Assembly: GCA_025267735.1 (NCBI GenBank)
Contig: CM046301.1
Span: forward strand, 57,741,872 to 57,805,871
From: Mactra quadrangularis
Taxonomy: Eukaryota > Mollusca > Bivalvia > Venerida > Mactridae
Reading direction: 5' to 3'
Length of the DNA: 64,000 bases
The first letter of the stretch is position 1. Every line of letters starts with the position of its first letter. Under the pieces are notes generated by a model. That model was not told where the DNA came from. It saw only the letters and a program-made list of their open reading frames with translations, and ran no database searches. The position numbers were made by a program, and so were the translations under genes. Positions 12,267 to 24,166 of the stretch are shown here, one piece after another.

Positions 12267-12588
12267 ATAACTGCTCATTTTTTAAAAAGGGAAACCGTTA
12301 TGAGATTCCCTTTTTTGCATGATTTCCCTTAATTTGGATGCATATATTTCCAAATTAAGGGAAATCATGCAAGAAAATCAAAGCAAAATATATTTTCAAA
12401 TTTTTTCATCAATGAAATAAGCATAAAATCAAAATATTACATACAAAGTGCGTAAATGTACGAACTCAAATACAAGAAGACAGAAATTAGTGCCTAAATT
12501 TACGTACTAGAAAAAATGAGAAAAATCCATTTCCTGCAGTAGGTAAATACGAACCTGCCAAAAGAAGAAAATCATAAATTCTGAATGT
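12267..12588. mobile_element. insertion with hairpins inside exon 7 of copy A
   Basis: Alignment of copy A exon 7 with copy B shows homology up to GTTGATG at about 12589, resuming at TAATGAATTTATTG at about 12266. The 320 bp between are absent from copy B. The insert has a perfect 23-bp inverted repeat (12316-12338 against 12349-12371, 10-base loop; arm core GATTTCCCTTAATTTGG). A smaller hairpin (AAAAAGGGAA / TTCCCTTTTT, 12284-12315) lies next to it. ATG at both edges may be a short target duplication. Hairpins near one end would suit a Helitron-like or foldback element, but I cannot assign a family. Confidence 0.6.
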
Positions 12589-15470
12589 CATCAACAGGTA
12601 CGTCGCATTCTTTTTGATTTAGTTGAACTGAAAATACAACAAGAACTTGTCACAGAAACCAAAATTATTCAATCATGCTGAACAGATTTTGATTTTGATG
12701 CATTAGTTATTAAGCAAAGTAATAACTTGATACTTAGAAATAAATAAACATACATAAATTATGTCGTTGGAGTATTGTATCGACTAAAAAGTATCAAACA
12801 TGAATATCCAGTCTTTTTTGAAGCGTAAATGTTCCAAGTAGATTTGATACTCTTCAAATACTTGATGAAGGAGTGCGTCATGGAATGAAGAAGTATATAA
12901 TTAAAATAACTGAAAGGCACAAGAAATATGCTTTTATAAGTTTAAAACACTTCATGCTAATATTGAGCTTTGTAACGCAATGCTTCAATATGCTGTATTA
13001 AGTACAAAGTAAACAAATTGTTTATTTAAAGAAACCCTTCCTAATATCATATTATCACCTATGTCAAGGAAAAATATGATAAAATATTTAAAGGTCTCTT
13101 TAAGTCATTACCTTTCATAGATTTACTTATTGTTCCTTTTGTACTGGTATTTATGTCTGCAACTTGGCTGTTTAGAGTTTTAATTTCAATAAGGAGTTCA
13201 TTTTTCTCAGTTTCCATTTGCTGAATGCGTTGCTGCATTTCTTCACATTTCTTTTCAATGTCGGTAGATACTACTGGCTTTTGAGACCTTATGTTGCTCA
13301 AATAAGTATCTCTTTCAACCAGCTTGGTTTGCAATTGAATTGCCTCTTCACGTAACTCCATAACGGCTTTACGTAGTTTTTCGTTCTCTTCTTTGATAGC
13401 ATTCGCCATTGAGTTCTGATCAACAATATGTTTATATCTGTTTACAAGAAATGCATCACATTGTTCTAAAATACCCTTTAAAGCAATTAACATAACAATA
13501 TCAACATCTGCATTAACATCCGTTTCCTCTTCATAGTTCTTGACAGGAAATATCGAATGTCTTGGAAGACCATACATATTTGCAACCTGTTCGTATGTAG
13601 TAATGAATGAATTAATAAGTAACAGTTTTATATCAAATCAGCAACAGTTACTGTTTCAAATATAATTATAGTAACAAAGGTTTGTACATTTTGTGTTTAC
13701 ATTTCAAACATTTTATTTTCATCATACAGCCCTAGATATAACCACATGTAGCATTACAAAGTGATATTTTGTACAAACATATCTAATTTATATTGTTGTA
13801 GCACAAAATTCGAAGTTTAATTCTCAACTCAAGAGCAATGTTTTAGGCGAATAGTCCATGGCTATCAGATCCTTTCCGTTTTCAGTATGCTGATTTGAAA
13901 CCTTAACTTGGTCGCTAGAATAAAAATCTTTACCCAATTCCAAGCATAGAAGCATACAAATGTAGACACCGTAGTAAAAAAACTAAAAGACTGGTAGGCG
14001 CCTTGTTGCAAGTTCAGAACTGTGTATGTAAAACAGCAAAATGTATCCGAGTATAATATAGAGTAAAACAATTATTGATTCAACCAAATGGCTTCAATGT
14101 TTAGCATTCTAGAAATATATGTCATCAACAATGTCTGGAAAAAGGTAAATAAATAATACTGCAATTGCATTATCATGTTTACATGATAGGATGCAAACTT
14201 CTTCCAAGTTTATACCTAGAGAAAATATCACGATAAATAAACAAATAGTTATTGATTTTCTATATTGTATTGTAATAAATGTCTTAAATTCATCAATTAA
14301 ATTTATGATCATTACCTTGTCAACACACTCGGCTACTTTTTTACTATGAAACACATGCAATAAGTCGTAACAAGTATATTTACACAGTTTGTCCACCTTG
14401 GTAAGCACTCCAATCATAGGTATATCTAACGAAATAAAAATGTCATTTATATAGAAAGTGATTATGTCCTTTGTGCATAACAATACACCAGTGATTAAAG
14501 GAAATACAGTTTTAGTTCTTCGATAAGAAATGCACTTTGCAACTGACCTATTACCTTTACAAACTTTACAAATACTTTTAATACTTAAATAACCCTAATT
14601 TTAAAAGCTCGCACAGATTCGTTGATACATAATTGGTTCATATCTTTTTTAACAACTAAGTAAAAATAGTACTTTAAAAATATATAGTTTAATTAGCAAC
14701 TGACATTTAGTAAACGTGCATTGTTTTGTTCAGGTCAAAATATATGTTAAATGCATATGAATATACACCAGTATTTAGGCGAATATATCAAAATAAGTAA
14801 TAAAGAGGCATGTTCGGCGGCGGAATCCATGAATAATGTCAGCCAAAACTCATTGTTGATTTACATGTACCAATGTACCTACATGTATTCATAAAAACAA
14901 TGCCCATATTGTTATAAACAAAACAGGAAATCAATTTCCATGTCATCCTAAAAACAAGACAAATTGAAGCAAACATGACCAAAATTCAATATTGTTGGAC
15001 TTGTTATCATTAGATACCCAAGTCAACCTTGATTCTAATCAAGGCAATTATTTACATTAATATTTCTTATGGAAAAAAAACTATGCATCTTGCTCAATAC
15101 TAGTGGACAAGAAAATCCAACTGAGATTAAGTTGTACAATTTAACGGATTCAATTGATATAAGTTAATAAACACCAAAAGGCATACGTCATTAAACATTA
15201 CCCCTTTGATTCATTACAAATTGCATTTCTTTAATATTGTTAACAATGTCACAACTAGGTTCTAAAGCATCCACAACAGATGAATCAATTACAACTGCAA
15301 CACAATGTATGGTATGAAAAACACGTGGTTTTCTTTCAAATCCTGTCCTATCATAGAGTACTTCATCACTGGGGTCTAGCTGTAAATGTAACAAAACGTG
15401 AAAGACAACATGAGTGCAGCAAGAAGCGATTGTAAACATATTAAAGGCTTGTGATATATGACATAATACC

Positions 15471-15700
15471 TATGGAGCAGTGGTCCAGTGGTAGAATGCG
15501 TGCTAAGGGATCGGAAGGTCCCGAGTTCAATACCAACCTGGGGCATTGCTAATTTCCTTGAGCAAGAAATGAACCTACTGTTGTAATCGACCCTAGTTTA
15601 AATGGTAACTGGGAGATCACCTGCCTGAATGTGACTTAGATGATCATGGGTTATCGTACAATATTGTATCCTCGACTGAATGGAAGAAGACTTTAAACTT
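15471..15700 (+). mobile_element. SINE family C in intron 3 of copy A
   Basis: A tRNA-like head (A-box region TGGTCCAGTGGTAGAATGC, B-box region GGTCCCGAGTTCAATACC) is followed by a body with CTTGAGCAAGAAA, TCACCTGCCTGAA and GATCATGGGTTATC. A copy with the same body sits at 31771-31963, at the same place next to exon 4 in copy B. The element was therefore present before the two genes separated. Confidence 0.7.
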
Positions 15701-17313
15701 TACTGAACTTTACTTAACTATTTTCAAGTAAATTTGTGTCATTCTTCATTACGTTTAACGCTACTTGCCACATCTTAAGCATTGCGTCTCATCCTTGAAT
15801 AACATATGCAGATATACACATAACATTTGAGAAAATATATAAATAGAAAGCATCAATAAACAACAATATGTCAAGATTTCTTGTTTCGGCTGTAGAGAGT
15901 GAGTGAAAAGTGTGTAATGTTTTAGGATCCCACATTTAAACTTAAATAAACGTATGCACTACTTGTATCATGTTCAGTCAATAAAGTGAAGATAGCCTCA
16001 GTATAATGGTAATGTTCCATTGTATGACTAAAGTTTACAAAGTGAAATAATAGAGTAACGTTTATTTTTAGCTCACACTAAATCCGTCAGGAATATTTCC
16101 TTCTAAAATATATTTCATATTCTCTGAAGTCATAAAATGTTTGTCTTCAAGTCCTCTCATATCCCATATCTTAAAGTTAAGCTCTTGCTTATCATAGGTC
16201 ATCACAGTATGCTTTTTCAACTGAAAAAAATCAAACAAAATGAGACAAAAATAATATTCGGAATACACGATTTGTTAACTTGAAAACACAATATTTGGTA
16301 TAACGAGTATGAAATAGTACAAACCACTGTTTATTTGACAAGGGCACTTAATTTGAATAATTGAAAACACAACTATAACAATGCTTTTAGTAACAACTTA
16401 AGCAAGTTTATGATGACATTCCTGACAAAAGGCATAAAATGTAACTTTAAATAAAACTGTATCAGAGATAAACAAAATGCTTATGATTACGTCCTTATGT
16501 ATTGAAATGTTTTTTTCGGGTTTTATTATAATGATAACGCTATCCGGTCAAAACCTTTCTTTCAAAAAGGTATGTACACCTGTTATTATCTTAACAATAA
16601 AAAAATGAATATACATTTAAGATAATGATCATAATTATCTGAATCAAGACTAATTGCTGGACAGAAGAAATACATCTACAATATTTCAATCTAGATCGCT
16701 GCATTAAAGTCACATATTAGTAAAATGGTGTTAAGCATTTGCGGTATTTAATCTGGCAGTAATCGTAATCATAATATCTGAACGATAAGATAACTATTGC
16801 ATATGTTTAAAATGAACTGATTACAGGTTAGATAAATTTTATATATTAATTTCGGCATAGTATTCATACAGTGGTACAAGATTTAAAATTATATGAATTA
16901 AAGTTTTATCATAACATAAAAGTCTTGTCCATGAATGCACACCAACGCCAAGGATAACACAAGAAAGAGAAACTCTTAACTCCGTTGTGGAACTCGGGTT
17001 AGTGGCATGACATAAAGAGGAAAAAACAAAATAGTATGCTGGTGTAGTTGATGAAATTGAAATAATAAAAATGTGTTATTTACATCACAGAATAAATGAG
17101 TACTAATTTTGCTTCTTAAATAAATTAATACATATCGCAGTCATTCATTTCTGAGAAAGCAAGATGGGAACAATTAGCAATAAAGCACTGCACATTATTT
17201 ATTTAAATTTCATTAAAAATAAAGATTATTTGACATTATTTATTTTATTACTTAATATGTACTTTGTGACGAAAACTTAAGTCAACATTACATCAACTTA
17301 ATGCATGTATAAA

Positions 17314-17590
17314 CCCGGATCGATAGCGCAGTTAGTAGCGCGCCGGGATTTGGATTCAGGAGCCGAAAGGGGTGCGGGTTCGAATCCCACTCGGGGAGGT
17401 TATACCCGCATGAAATTTGACAATAATGTCGATTTTCCTCCATTGATTAGATAATATGGAGAAGTTTCCGGCCTTATGGAAGGATATGTGAGTACTGTTA
17501 TAGACAATGGTCCAGGAAAGCTAGGTTAGGTGCGCTGGACGCCATAAAATGGGCTTAATTGTGTTGAGACGGCGTTAAATCTAGTAAAAA
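17314..17590 (+). mobile_element. SINE family B in intron 2 of copy A
   Basis: Head (GATAGCGCAGTTAGTAGCGC, B box GGGTTCGAATCCCACTC), body (GATTAGATAATATGGAGAAG) and tail (GGCGTTAAATCTAGTAAAAA) match the copy at 6.6 kb. I see no counterpart in the same intron of copy B, so it arrived after the duplication or was lost there. Confidence 0.8.
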
Positions 17591-20189
17591 TTACACGTAT
17601 GTACGTTGTGACGAAAACCGAACTGATATTGTTTAAACTAACAATTAATTGTCATTCATACCAAATGTTTGCATTGCAATGCCACATCATACACAAATAA
17701 AAAAGACCTGAATGGTGAAAAAACTGTAAACAAATACGTTAAGTTATATCAGAAACATTTAACTTTGGTGTAGTTGCATACATTTGTCATTTAAGTGACG
17801 GTTAATTAAATTACAAAGTTAATACATTAATACCTTAGATGTTAAACTGTGAGAAGCACATCCACTTCTTGCAGGTGCGAATTGCCTTTTCATGAATGTT
17901 GAACATATTGTATTATAAAAACTTGACTTGCCAGCACTAATACCTCCCAACAGTAGAATGTTAACATGTGGAAACTCAACATCGGAAGGGAATAGACCAT
18001 CTATAGGTTTATACTTGATTATTTCTGTCATCAGTCTATCTCTTGCCTATCAAAAGAACAATATGACAATTGTGCATTATCATTTAACAAATAAAATATA
18101 TTAAAAATACTGAAATAGAATACAACATGTTGTTCACGTTTTATCTTAAATGCTTACTTGAAATCAGTTTTATTTTCTCCTTCCCTCTGATTTGACTTTA
18201 CGAAACCGGTACAATTTTAATCATTATTTTATGGAGAAGTTTCCATTCCTTGTCTACCTTATGTTCTCACCATTTCATTTTCCCCATCCATGAAAACCTT
18301 TTTTGTAGCAATGTTTTAAAGTACCACTTTAGCATATGTAGCAAAGTATTATAATCAAACCTTTACACATACTATTTGATGGTGCCTTCTATGATTAATA
18401 TACAGTACACTTACTAAGTGCGATATGATCACATTCCGTGATACAGGTCGTCCACGTAAACATTGCGTATATGAACATATCCATTTGGGTGAGCCAGTTT
18501 GATTACACGCCAATATTTAGGGATGTATTTTTTTCAGTTTAAAAGTTTAGTTATTTGACACTTCTTTTATAAACATACTACCATACAAAATTTAAAAATG
18601 TGCATGTATACAGTATGTAAAATAAATGCAAAAAATCAAAGTTGTCTATTTTAATATTAAATGCTGTTCAAGCATCAGCATTTTCACCTTTTCAGTGGAC
18701 AAGTCCATTGTTTAAAGTACAACAACACGCATGACCTAGAATACGACCTGTAGTTATAAAGCAAACTGCACTGTTTCAATGCTAGTATTCCGTACCCCTG
18801 TGAAATTGACCAAACAGACAAGCTCTTGAACCAACAAAAAACTATCTCCCCACGCCTTAATGATAGTTTATGGGTCACCCACCAATACCGAACATCCCTG
18901 AATGCTATAATGTATATGTTTTATTACTGATGGTGCGTCAAATGTATAAATGTGTGTAAACCTTGTTATCTGTCAACACATGAATAATGATACCAAGTGG
19001 TGTGCTAAACTGTTGTTAAGAAATGTTTGTTTACAATGAAGGCTACATGAAATAATGTATACTTATTAAAAAAACAAGTTAAAGAAATGCTAATATGTAT
19101 TACTTTAACAACATCGATACACCAAACGAAGCCAACAATAAGGAGACTTAAAAGGGATTCGATTTTCCTAGTAGTTGAACACAACTCTTAAAATTGTTCA
19201 ACAGGGTAAAGTTTAGATATTGCCGAACTTAATTGCGAGGCATCCAATTACAGAATATGATTTGACTATAGATAATCAAACTATTTTATCATGTAAATTT
19301 ATATCAAAATCAACGTCAGTAAGCATCATCAATAATAACAATTTGAATGAAAAAACTGGTACCTGTTTTTTGTTTTTTAAAGGAATAGTTGCCCTCCATT
19401 GTTTGGTACTTCTTTCCAAAGAATTGACTTTTTCTGTCACCTTATCTGCCTTATCCATAGTTGATATGCTTAGATTTCTGAAAACTACCGTTTAGATTAG
19501 GTAAATCTCATTTTAGGAAAGAAAGCTAAAAACACTTACCCCCTTTATTCACCTGGTAAAATCACTACAGGAATGGGGACAAAATTTCATTAAAAGGGTG
19601 GGTAATGGTTTGTGGAGAGTTAGGGGTATTCACTTTAGTAAAATATTCCAATTCATTCATTCAACGCAGACTAATGCGAATTGCAAACAATCAACGAAGC
19701 TTTGTCCTTGACATTTTAACCAAACAATGTATATAATACAATTATTTCGCCTTCCTCCTCGCATGATGGTCCAATACCTGTTTTTTAAAAAAAAATATTC
19801 GACAGATATTCATTATAACAAAGATTGATTAACAAACCTCTCTCTAAAACCTAAACAATGTACGTTTAGTTAGCTACGCGATTAATGCTAACAATACCAA
19901 GTATTGTTTACTGTCAATCAAATACAGTCAATTTAGAAACAACTCATTTTGAGCCTCTGAATTTAACTTTGTCCGAACACGTGACAACCTCAGGTACACA
20001 GACAATACATGTTATTTGTAAATTGTTTAACACGTAGATGAGAAATTCTCGAGAAGCAATATTGTTTAATTATGATATTCTTTACTACCAATTAATCCGT
20101 TTCCTCAGTTAATACGCCGACGCCTTAATGTATTCAGCCATCGTACGGTCAATTTACAGTAGCTATGTTAATTAAACGTATAAATGTCT

Positions 20190-20199
20190 TTTCGTTTTC
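20190..20199 (-). promoter_or_regulatory. ISRE/IRF-like site upstream of copy A
   Basis: TTTCGTTTTC (reverse complement GAAAACGAAA) lies 0.73 kb upstream of the copy A start codon. It is in a block conserved with the copy B promoter: both continue TTTCGATT(C/A)GC(T/A)ACCTGAATTTA, and copy B has TTTCGGTTTC at the same spot. Confidence 0.5.
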
Positions 20200-20706
20200 G
20201 ATTCGCTACCTGAATTTAATAATTATTATTCGTCTATAAAATAGAGATAAATAAATTACGTTATTATCAGAAACACAAAACTTAAAAAGTCATGTTTACA
20301 ATTCAAAAACGATAAAGATCTATATAAAATCTCGGTTTCGAATGGTCGCATGATTATAAAAAAGCACAATCGATGAATTTAAACCACGTAATATAAATAC
20401 GTCCAAATACAACATTGAACATTTATAGTGCATGTCCTAAAAGTTATAAATGCTAGCCAAAAATGTAAATAAAATTATGTAAACATACTACCTATTTCAC
20501 TTTTAAAAAGTCTAGTATCTCTTGTTCAACTGTTATCGTCAACTGACACACAAGCATATACGTATAACATATATATTATATACATATCAGTGTTTTTGTT
20601 TGTTTGTATCCCAATAATCTCGTATCGAAACGTTAAGGTTTACTTGCTCATCTATGTTATATGATGTACATGCATATAAATATGACCGCAATATATTTTG
20701 ATAAAG

Positions 20707-21108
20707 CTATAAACGCCTTATCAAAATAATTAGGACAGTATACATTGTACATGCATACCATAAACTTAAACGGAACGCTCTAAATGTAACCAATTTAATT
20801 CCAATATGGCATTCAGAACTTTTTGGCTGCCAATATCTAATTACTGGCTTACGCACATTTCTCAGATAATCACGAGGGTCGCCATTTAACGTTTCTATCA
20901 TACGTGTTAATGCTCGATAGAAAGTAAGGGAATCGTTTAAACATGCTGGAAAGGACAGTAATGATTTATGACCGAAAGTCCATGTCATTATATTGATAAC
21001 ATTTTTTCCCGAAAAATCGTTCAAATTTCGTATATGACAAAACTGGCATAATGGTAGTATATTCGGACAAACATTTTTCAGTTGTGACTGAATTGCAATT
21101 TCAGACAA
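20707..21108 (-). CDS. unrecognised 133-codon ORF
   Basis: An uninterrupted minus-strand ORF upstream of copy A. The middle (residues 75-110) is basic with GDPRDYLRNVRKPVIRYWQP. The last 20 residues are hydrophobic, ending in basic residues. The homologous stretch upstream of copy B does not seem to contain it, so it may be part of an inserted element. I recognise no domain. Length is its only support in such AT-rich DNA. Confidence 0.22.
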   Translation of the reverse strand: MSEIAIQSQLKNVCPNILPLCQFCHIRNLNDFSGKNVINIMTWTFGHKSLLSFPACLNDSLTFYRALTRMIETLNGDPRDYLRNVRKPVIRYWQPKSSECHIGIKLVTFRAFRLSLWYACTMYTVLIILIRRL

Positions 21109-21134
21109 AGTTAACTTTGTTTTTGTTTTGTATT

Positions 21135-21402
21135 TTTGTTGGGTTTAACGCCGAAGCAGCACACTATACGAGGTAATATAACGGTCAATCCACCCACTCC
21201 TACTGGAAAGATTCAAACTCTGGATTTAGCTGTTAACCTATTGACAACTGCCCTACATAATTAAAAATAATTGGTAGGAGGGAGAATGGCCGTAAAAATA
21301 ATTTCATGAACAAGCTTAACGAAAGAATGTCCCGCCTGGGAATCGAACCCACGACCCCTCGATAAGTAGACTTGTGTGCTACCAACTGCGATAGCCAGGA
21401 GA
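21135..21402 (-). mobile_element. SINE family A upstream of copy A
   Basis: The tRNA-like head on the minus strand is at about 21330-21402 (B box GGGTTCGATTCCCAGGCGGG). The body contains the GGAGGGAGAATGGCCG complement and the tail is TTGTTGGGTTTAACGCCG on the plus strand. All family A parts are present. Confidence 0.8.
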
Positions 21403-21479
21403 CTAACAAATCTAAGAGCGTGAAAGTTAGACTTAAACGTTTTCGTATTGTTTGAGATCTCAGAGGTAGACACGAAGTT

Positions 21480-24076
21480 TCAGTTTTCTTACTAATAATT
21501 TAATTGATATCTGGTATCTGGTTTGTTTTGTATTGCTTGACATGATCAACAACTATGTATACCAGTTTTGAAAATCTAGATTACATAGCTTACTACATTA
21601 AATATTTTAAGGTACATGAAGGAACTTAAGTCTTCAAGCATATGTTTTTATAAATGTTGTGATTCATATTCCTGAATTTATCCATACTAGGATAATAAGT
21701 TTACTTTCGTGGTACTGGACCGCTTTAGACTGTTCTCCAACATTCGTACCGTATTTTGACTTAACCTAAAATGTTACTTTAACGTATGTTCCAAATGCCA
21801 CGTTTATCATTGACTTTGGACAAACTAAATAGGTTCTTCTATTGTTGTTAGTAAATTTTAACTTATCATTTGACTACCAATTGCCCTTGGTCAAAATCAG
21901 ACCGCAACACTGTTTTGTTCTGTGTTAAATGCATGCTATTTATACTGTCACCCGTATTCGCGATTCTGTCACAGACTGATTGGACGGAATTGCAGATGTC
22001 AATTTGTTTTAGCTGAAACTGCAATCGTGTGGAAGTGAATCAACTGGACCTATGTTCTTTTAGATATGGAGTATTTCAAATATGAATTAGGGAATGTATG
22101 TACCAGGAAATTTTACAAATGGAAAGAAGAGACATGATGACCTGGTTTAGTCTCACTGCATGATCTTATTGTGTCACCTCTTAATTTGCAGGTGTTGCGT
22201 GTTACCTTCAACCGAGCCAAAAAACCTTGATTTGAATACATGTGATATTGATCTAAGCTATGAGAGAAATTCTGGTTAGCCTCATGAGGTTCTTTTTATT
22301 ATGCTTTAATGACAGTTTTATTGATACTGTAGCTGGAGGGACCTTGGCTTTTCAACCCAGGTTCGATTGCTTTTAATATGCCCTCAGTTCTTTATTATTT
22401 ATAATCAAAGGAACAAAGTCAATTAAATTCAAACTATAAGTACATTATATTACATTTAATTACATAATAAAGTTTTATTAAAACATTGGCAATATAAACT
22501 TCTTCTAACAAAACATGATAAAAAAAGACATATTATAAAGAAGAAAACAACGGTTTTACGTACAAATATTTACAACTAATGGCTATGTAACCTTGAAACA
22601 TTATAAACAGACAAAGCAAATGTCCAAGAAAAGCATACCTATATGCCCAGAGTCAAAAACAGGTTTTCGCCCTGTACTTAAAATGTTCGGCCAGGCAGAT
22701 TCAGTAATACTTGCATATCGACCTGACCGGATCTAAATTCTAACCGCCACTGCCAATAATAACATACGAAATCATAACTAAAACTAGCAATAGGTATACC
22801 AAACTACAACTAAACCGTACATATTGACTGAAATTAAACTTAATAAAATAAAAAAAAACATGATTAGGTAAAATACTGCATACAATAACTGAATAAAACA
22901 ATGAACAGCTACACTACCGTTTATTTAATTTACTATTAATTTGAATTCATCGAGTTCATGAATTAACACAGTGTGTTTTAGATGAAACACTTGGAAACTA
23001 GTTAAGTATTATTTAGAAAGATAAGTTGGAACACGGGAAAATACAGTTGCCTGAAAAAAAGATAAAGTGATATGCACAACAGATTTCTCATACTAATCAA
23101 TACACGAAATTTAAGGTGGTCAATTATCATTTATTCCTGCTACAATACAAATAAATGTACATTCCCGTAGCATTTTTTATTTAGAAGGAATAAGTCTGCT
23201 ATTACAACTGCCAGTTATTCTGTTTGAAAAAAAAGTTGTAATATTGAATTCCGAAAATTATAATTTAAATAAACTTGAAATCTATATAATGTATGGAACT
23301 ATATAATGATACATCTTTCTTTGAGTTATCAACTATGCACGATAGAAATATAATATGTATGCACAAAATCATTCAAAAGACAAAGAAATAAGTGAATAAA
23401 ATATGACGGAAAAACAGTGACAACCACAGTTTTAGAGGCGTAGTGTCGAACTGACCAGGGACAAATGTACAAAAAATAGAAACGGTGGCGGTTTTAGTGT
23501 ATATTCAAGCTTTAAACTACTAGAGTCGAATTTGAAGTTTTACCAACTAGTATTGAATTGTATTGATTAGGTAAAATATGTTTTAATGGTACTGGTCGAT
23601 GTATTGCGAAAAATACTTGTCAGATGCTAATGTAGCTGTTTTTGGAGCTAGCACAGAAATCAAGGTACCTTAGAAATTGCAACATTAGAGCCACAAATTG
23701 ACTGACGGCACCCTATTTCCTTATTATTGTCTGATTGTACAACGATCGGCGAACAAGAAACATTGCGGTATCATCATTATGTCATCATCGGATTTAAGAT
23801 TTCTGTGAGAGTTTTAGAACAGGTAAATATTTACTCATTTTATTATCATATTTCGCGACTTGGATAGAAAAGAAATCCTTGCCTGTAAAGTGGAAAATCA
23901 ATTTATCATGCATTTTTATTTTTGCATCGAAAAACAATATATGTAAGCTTATTTAAAAATATGTTTGTTTTAGATGTTTGATTTCAGGCTTGTGTAAGAA
24001 AAGTTCAAAGTCAGTCTTGAATTTTTAAGCCGAGAAGCCGAGGAAACTGTATAGTGCAGATAAAGATCTACATTTT
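21480..24076. other. upstream region of copy A, no gene seen
   Basis: About 2.6 kb without a supported ORF or clear transposon ends. The last part, near 24.05-24.13 kb, matches 35.80-35.90 kb upstream of copy B, which marks it as the distal end of the duplicated unit. Confidence 0.45.
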
Positions 24077-24086
24077 GAAAACGAAA
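24077..24086 (+). promoter_or_regulatory. ISRE/IRF-like site at the duplication junction
   Basis: GAAAACGAAA in TTTTGAAAACGAAAGTTGAAG. The matching region upstream of copy B (about 35.81-35.84 kb) has AAAACGAAAGTAG and GAAACGAAAGTAG. Both precede TTCTTATCCGG or TCTTATTCCGG, so the motif sits in conserved sequence at the far end of each unit. It is 4.6 kb from the copy A start, so a promoter role is uncertain. Confidence 0.3.
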
Positions 24087-24132
24087 GTTGAAGTACGCAA
24101 GGATGACTTCAAAATCTTATTCCGGATTATTA

Positions 24133-24138
24133 TTTATT
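24133..24138 (-). terminator. AATAAA polyadenylation signal of copy B
   Basis: TTTATT on the plus strand, 29 bp past the copy B stop codon, reads AATAAA on the gene strand. It lies almost at the tandem duplication junction. Confidence 0.5.
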
Positions 24139-24166
24139 ACACATAAAATTAGTGTCAGACCATAAA

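Larger units (their letters stand above)
11250..19458 (-). pseudogene. IFI44L-like: IFI44L-like GTPase copy A, C-terminal module broken
   Basis: Exons, in gene order, are 19363-19458, 17834-18046, 16077-16220, 15202-15379, 14316-14425, 13112-13586, a split exon 7 (12627 to about 12589, and about 12266 to 12073) and 11250-11458. Exons 1-6 stay in frame and encode about 405 residues: P-loop GGISAGKSS, DMRG (G3), TKVD (G4), then a long coiled coil. Exon 7 is interrupted by about 320 bp and reads into a stop 18 codons in. Beyond the insertion it carries two further +1 shifts relative to copy B. Exon 8 is intact. As written the gene gives about 423 residues, a GTPase with coiled coil but no C-terminal module. 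Exon 7 is normally symmetric (phase 1 in and out), so skipping it would rejoin exon 6 to exon 8 in frame. It could therefore be a pseudogene or a gene making shortened proteins. IFI44-family membership rests on the motifs. Confidence 0.75.
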
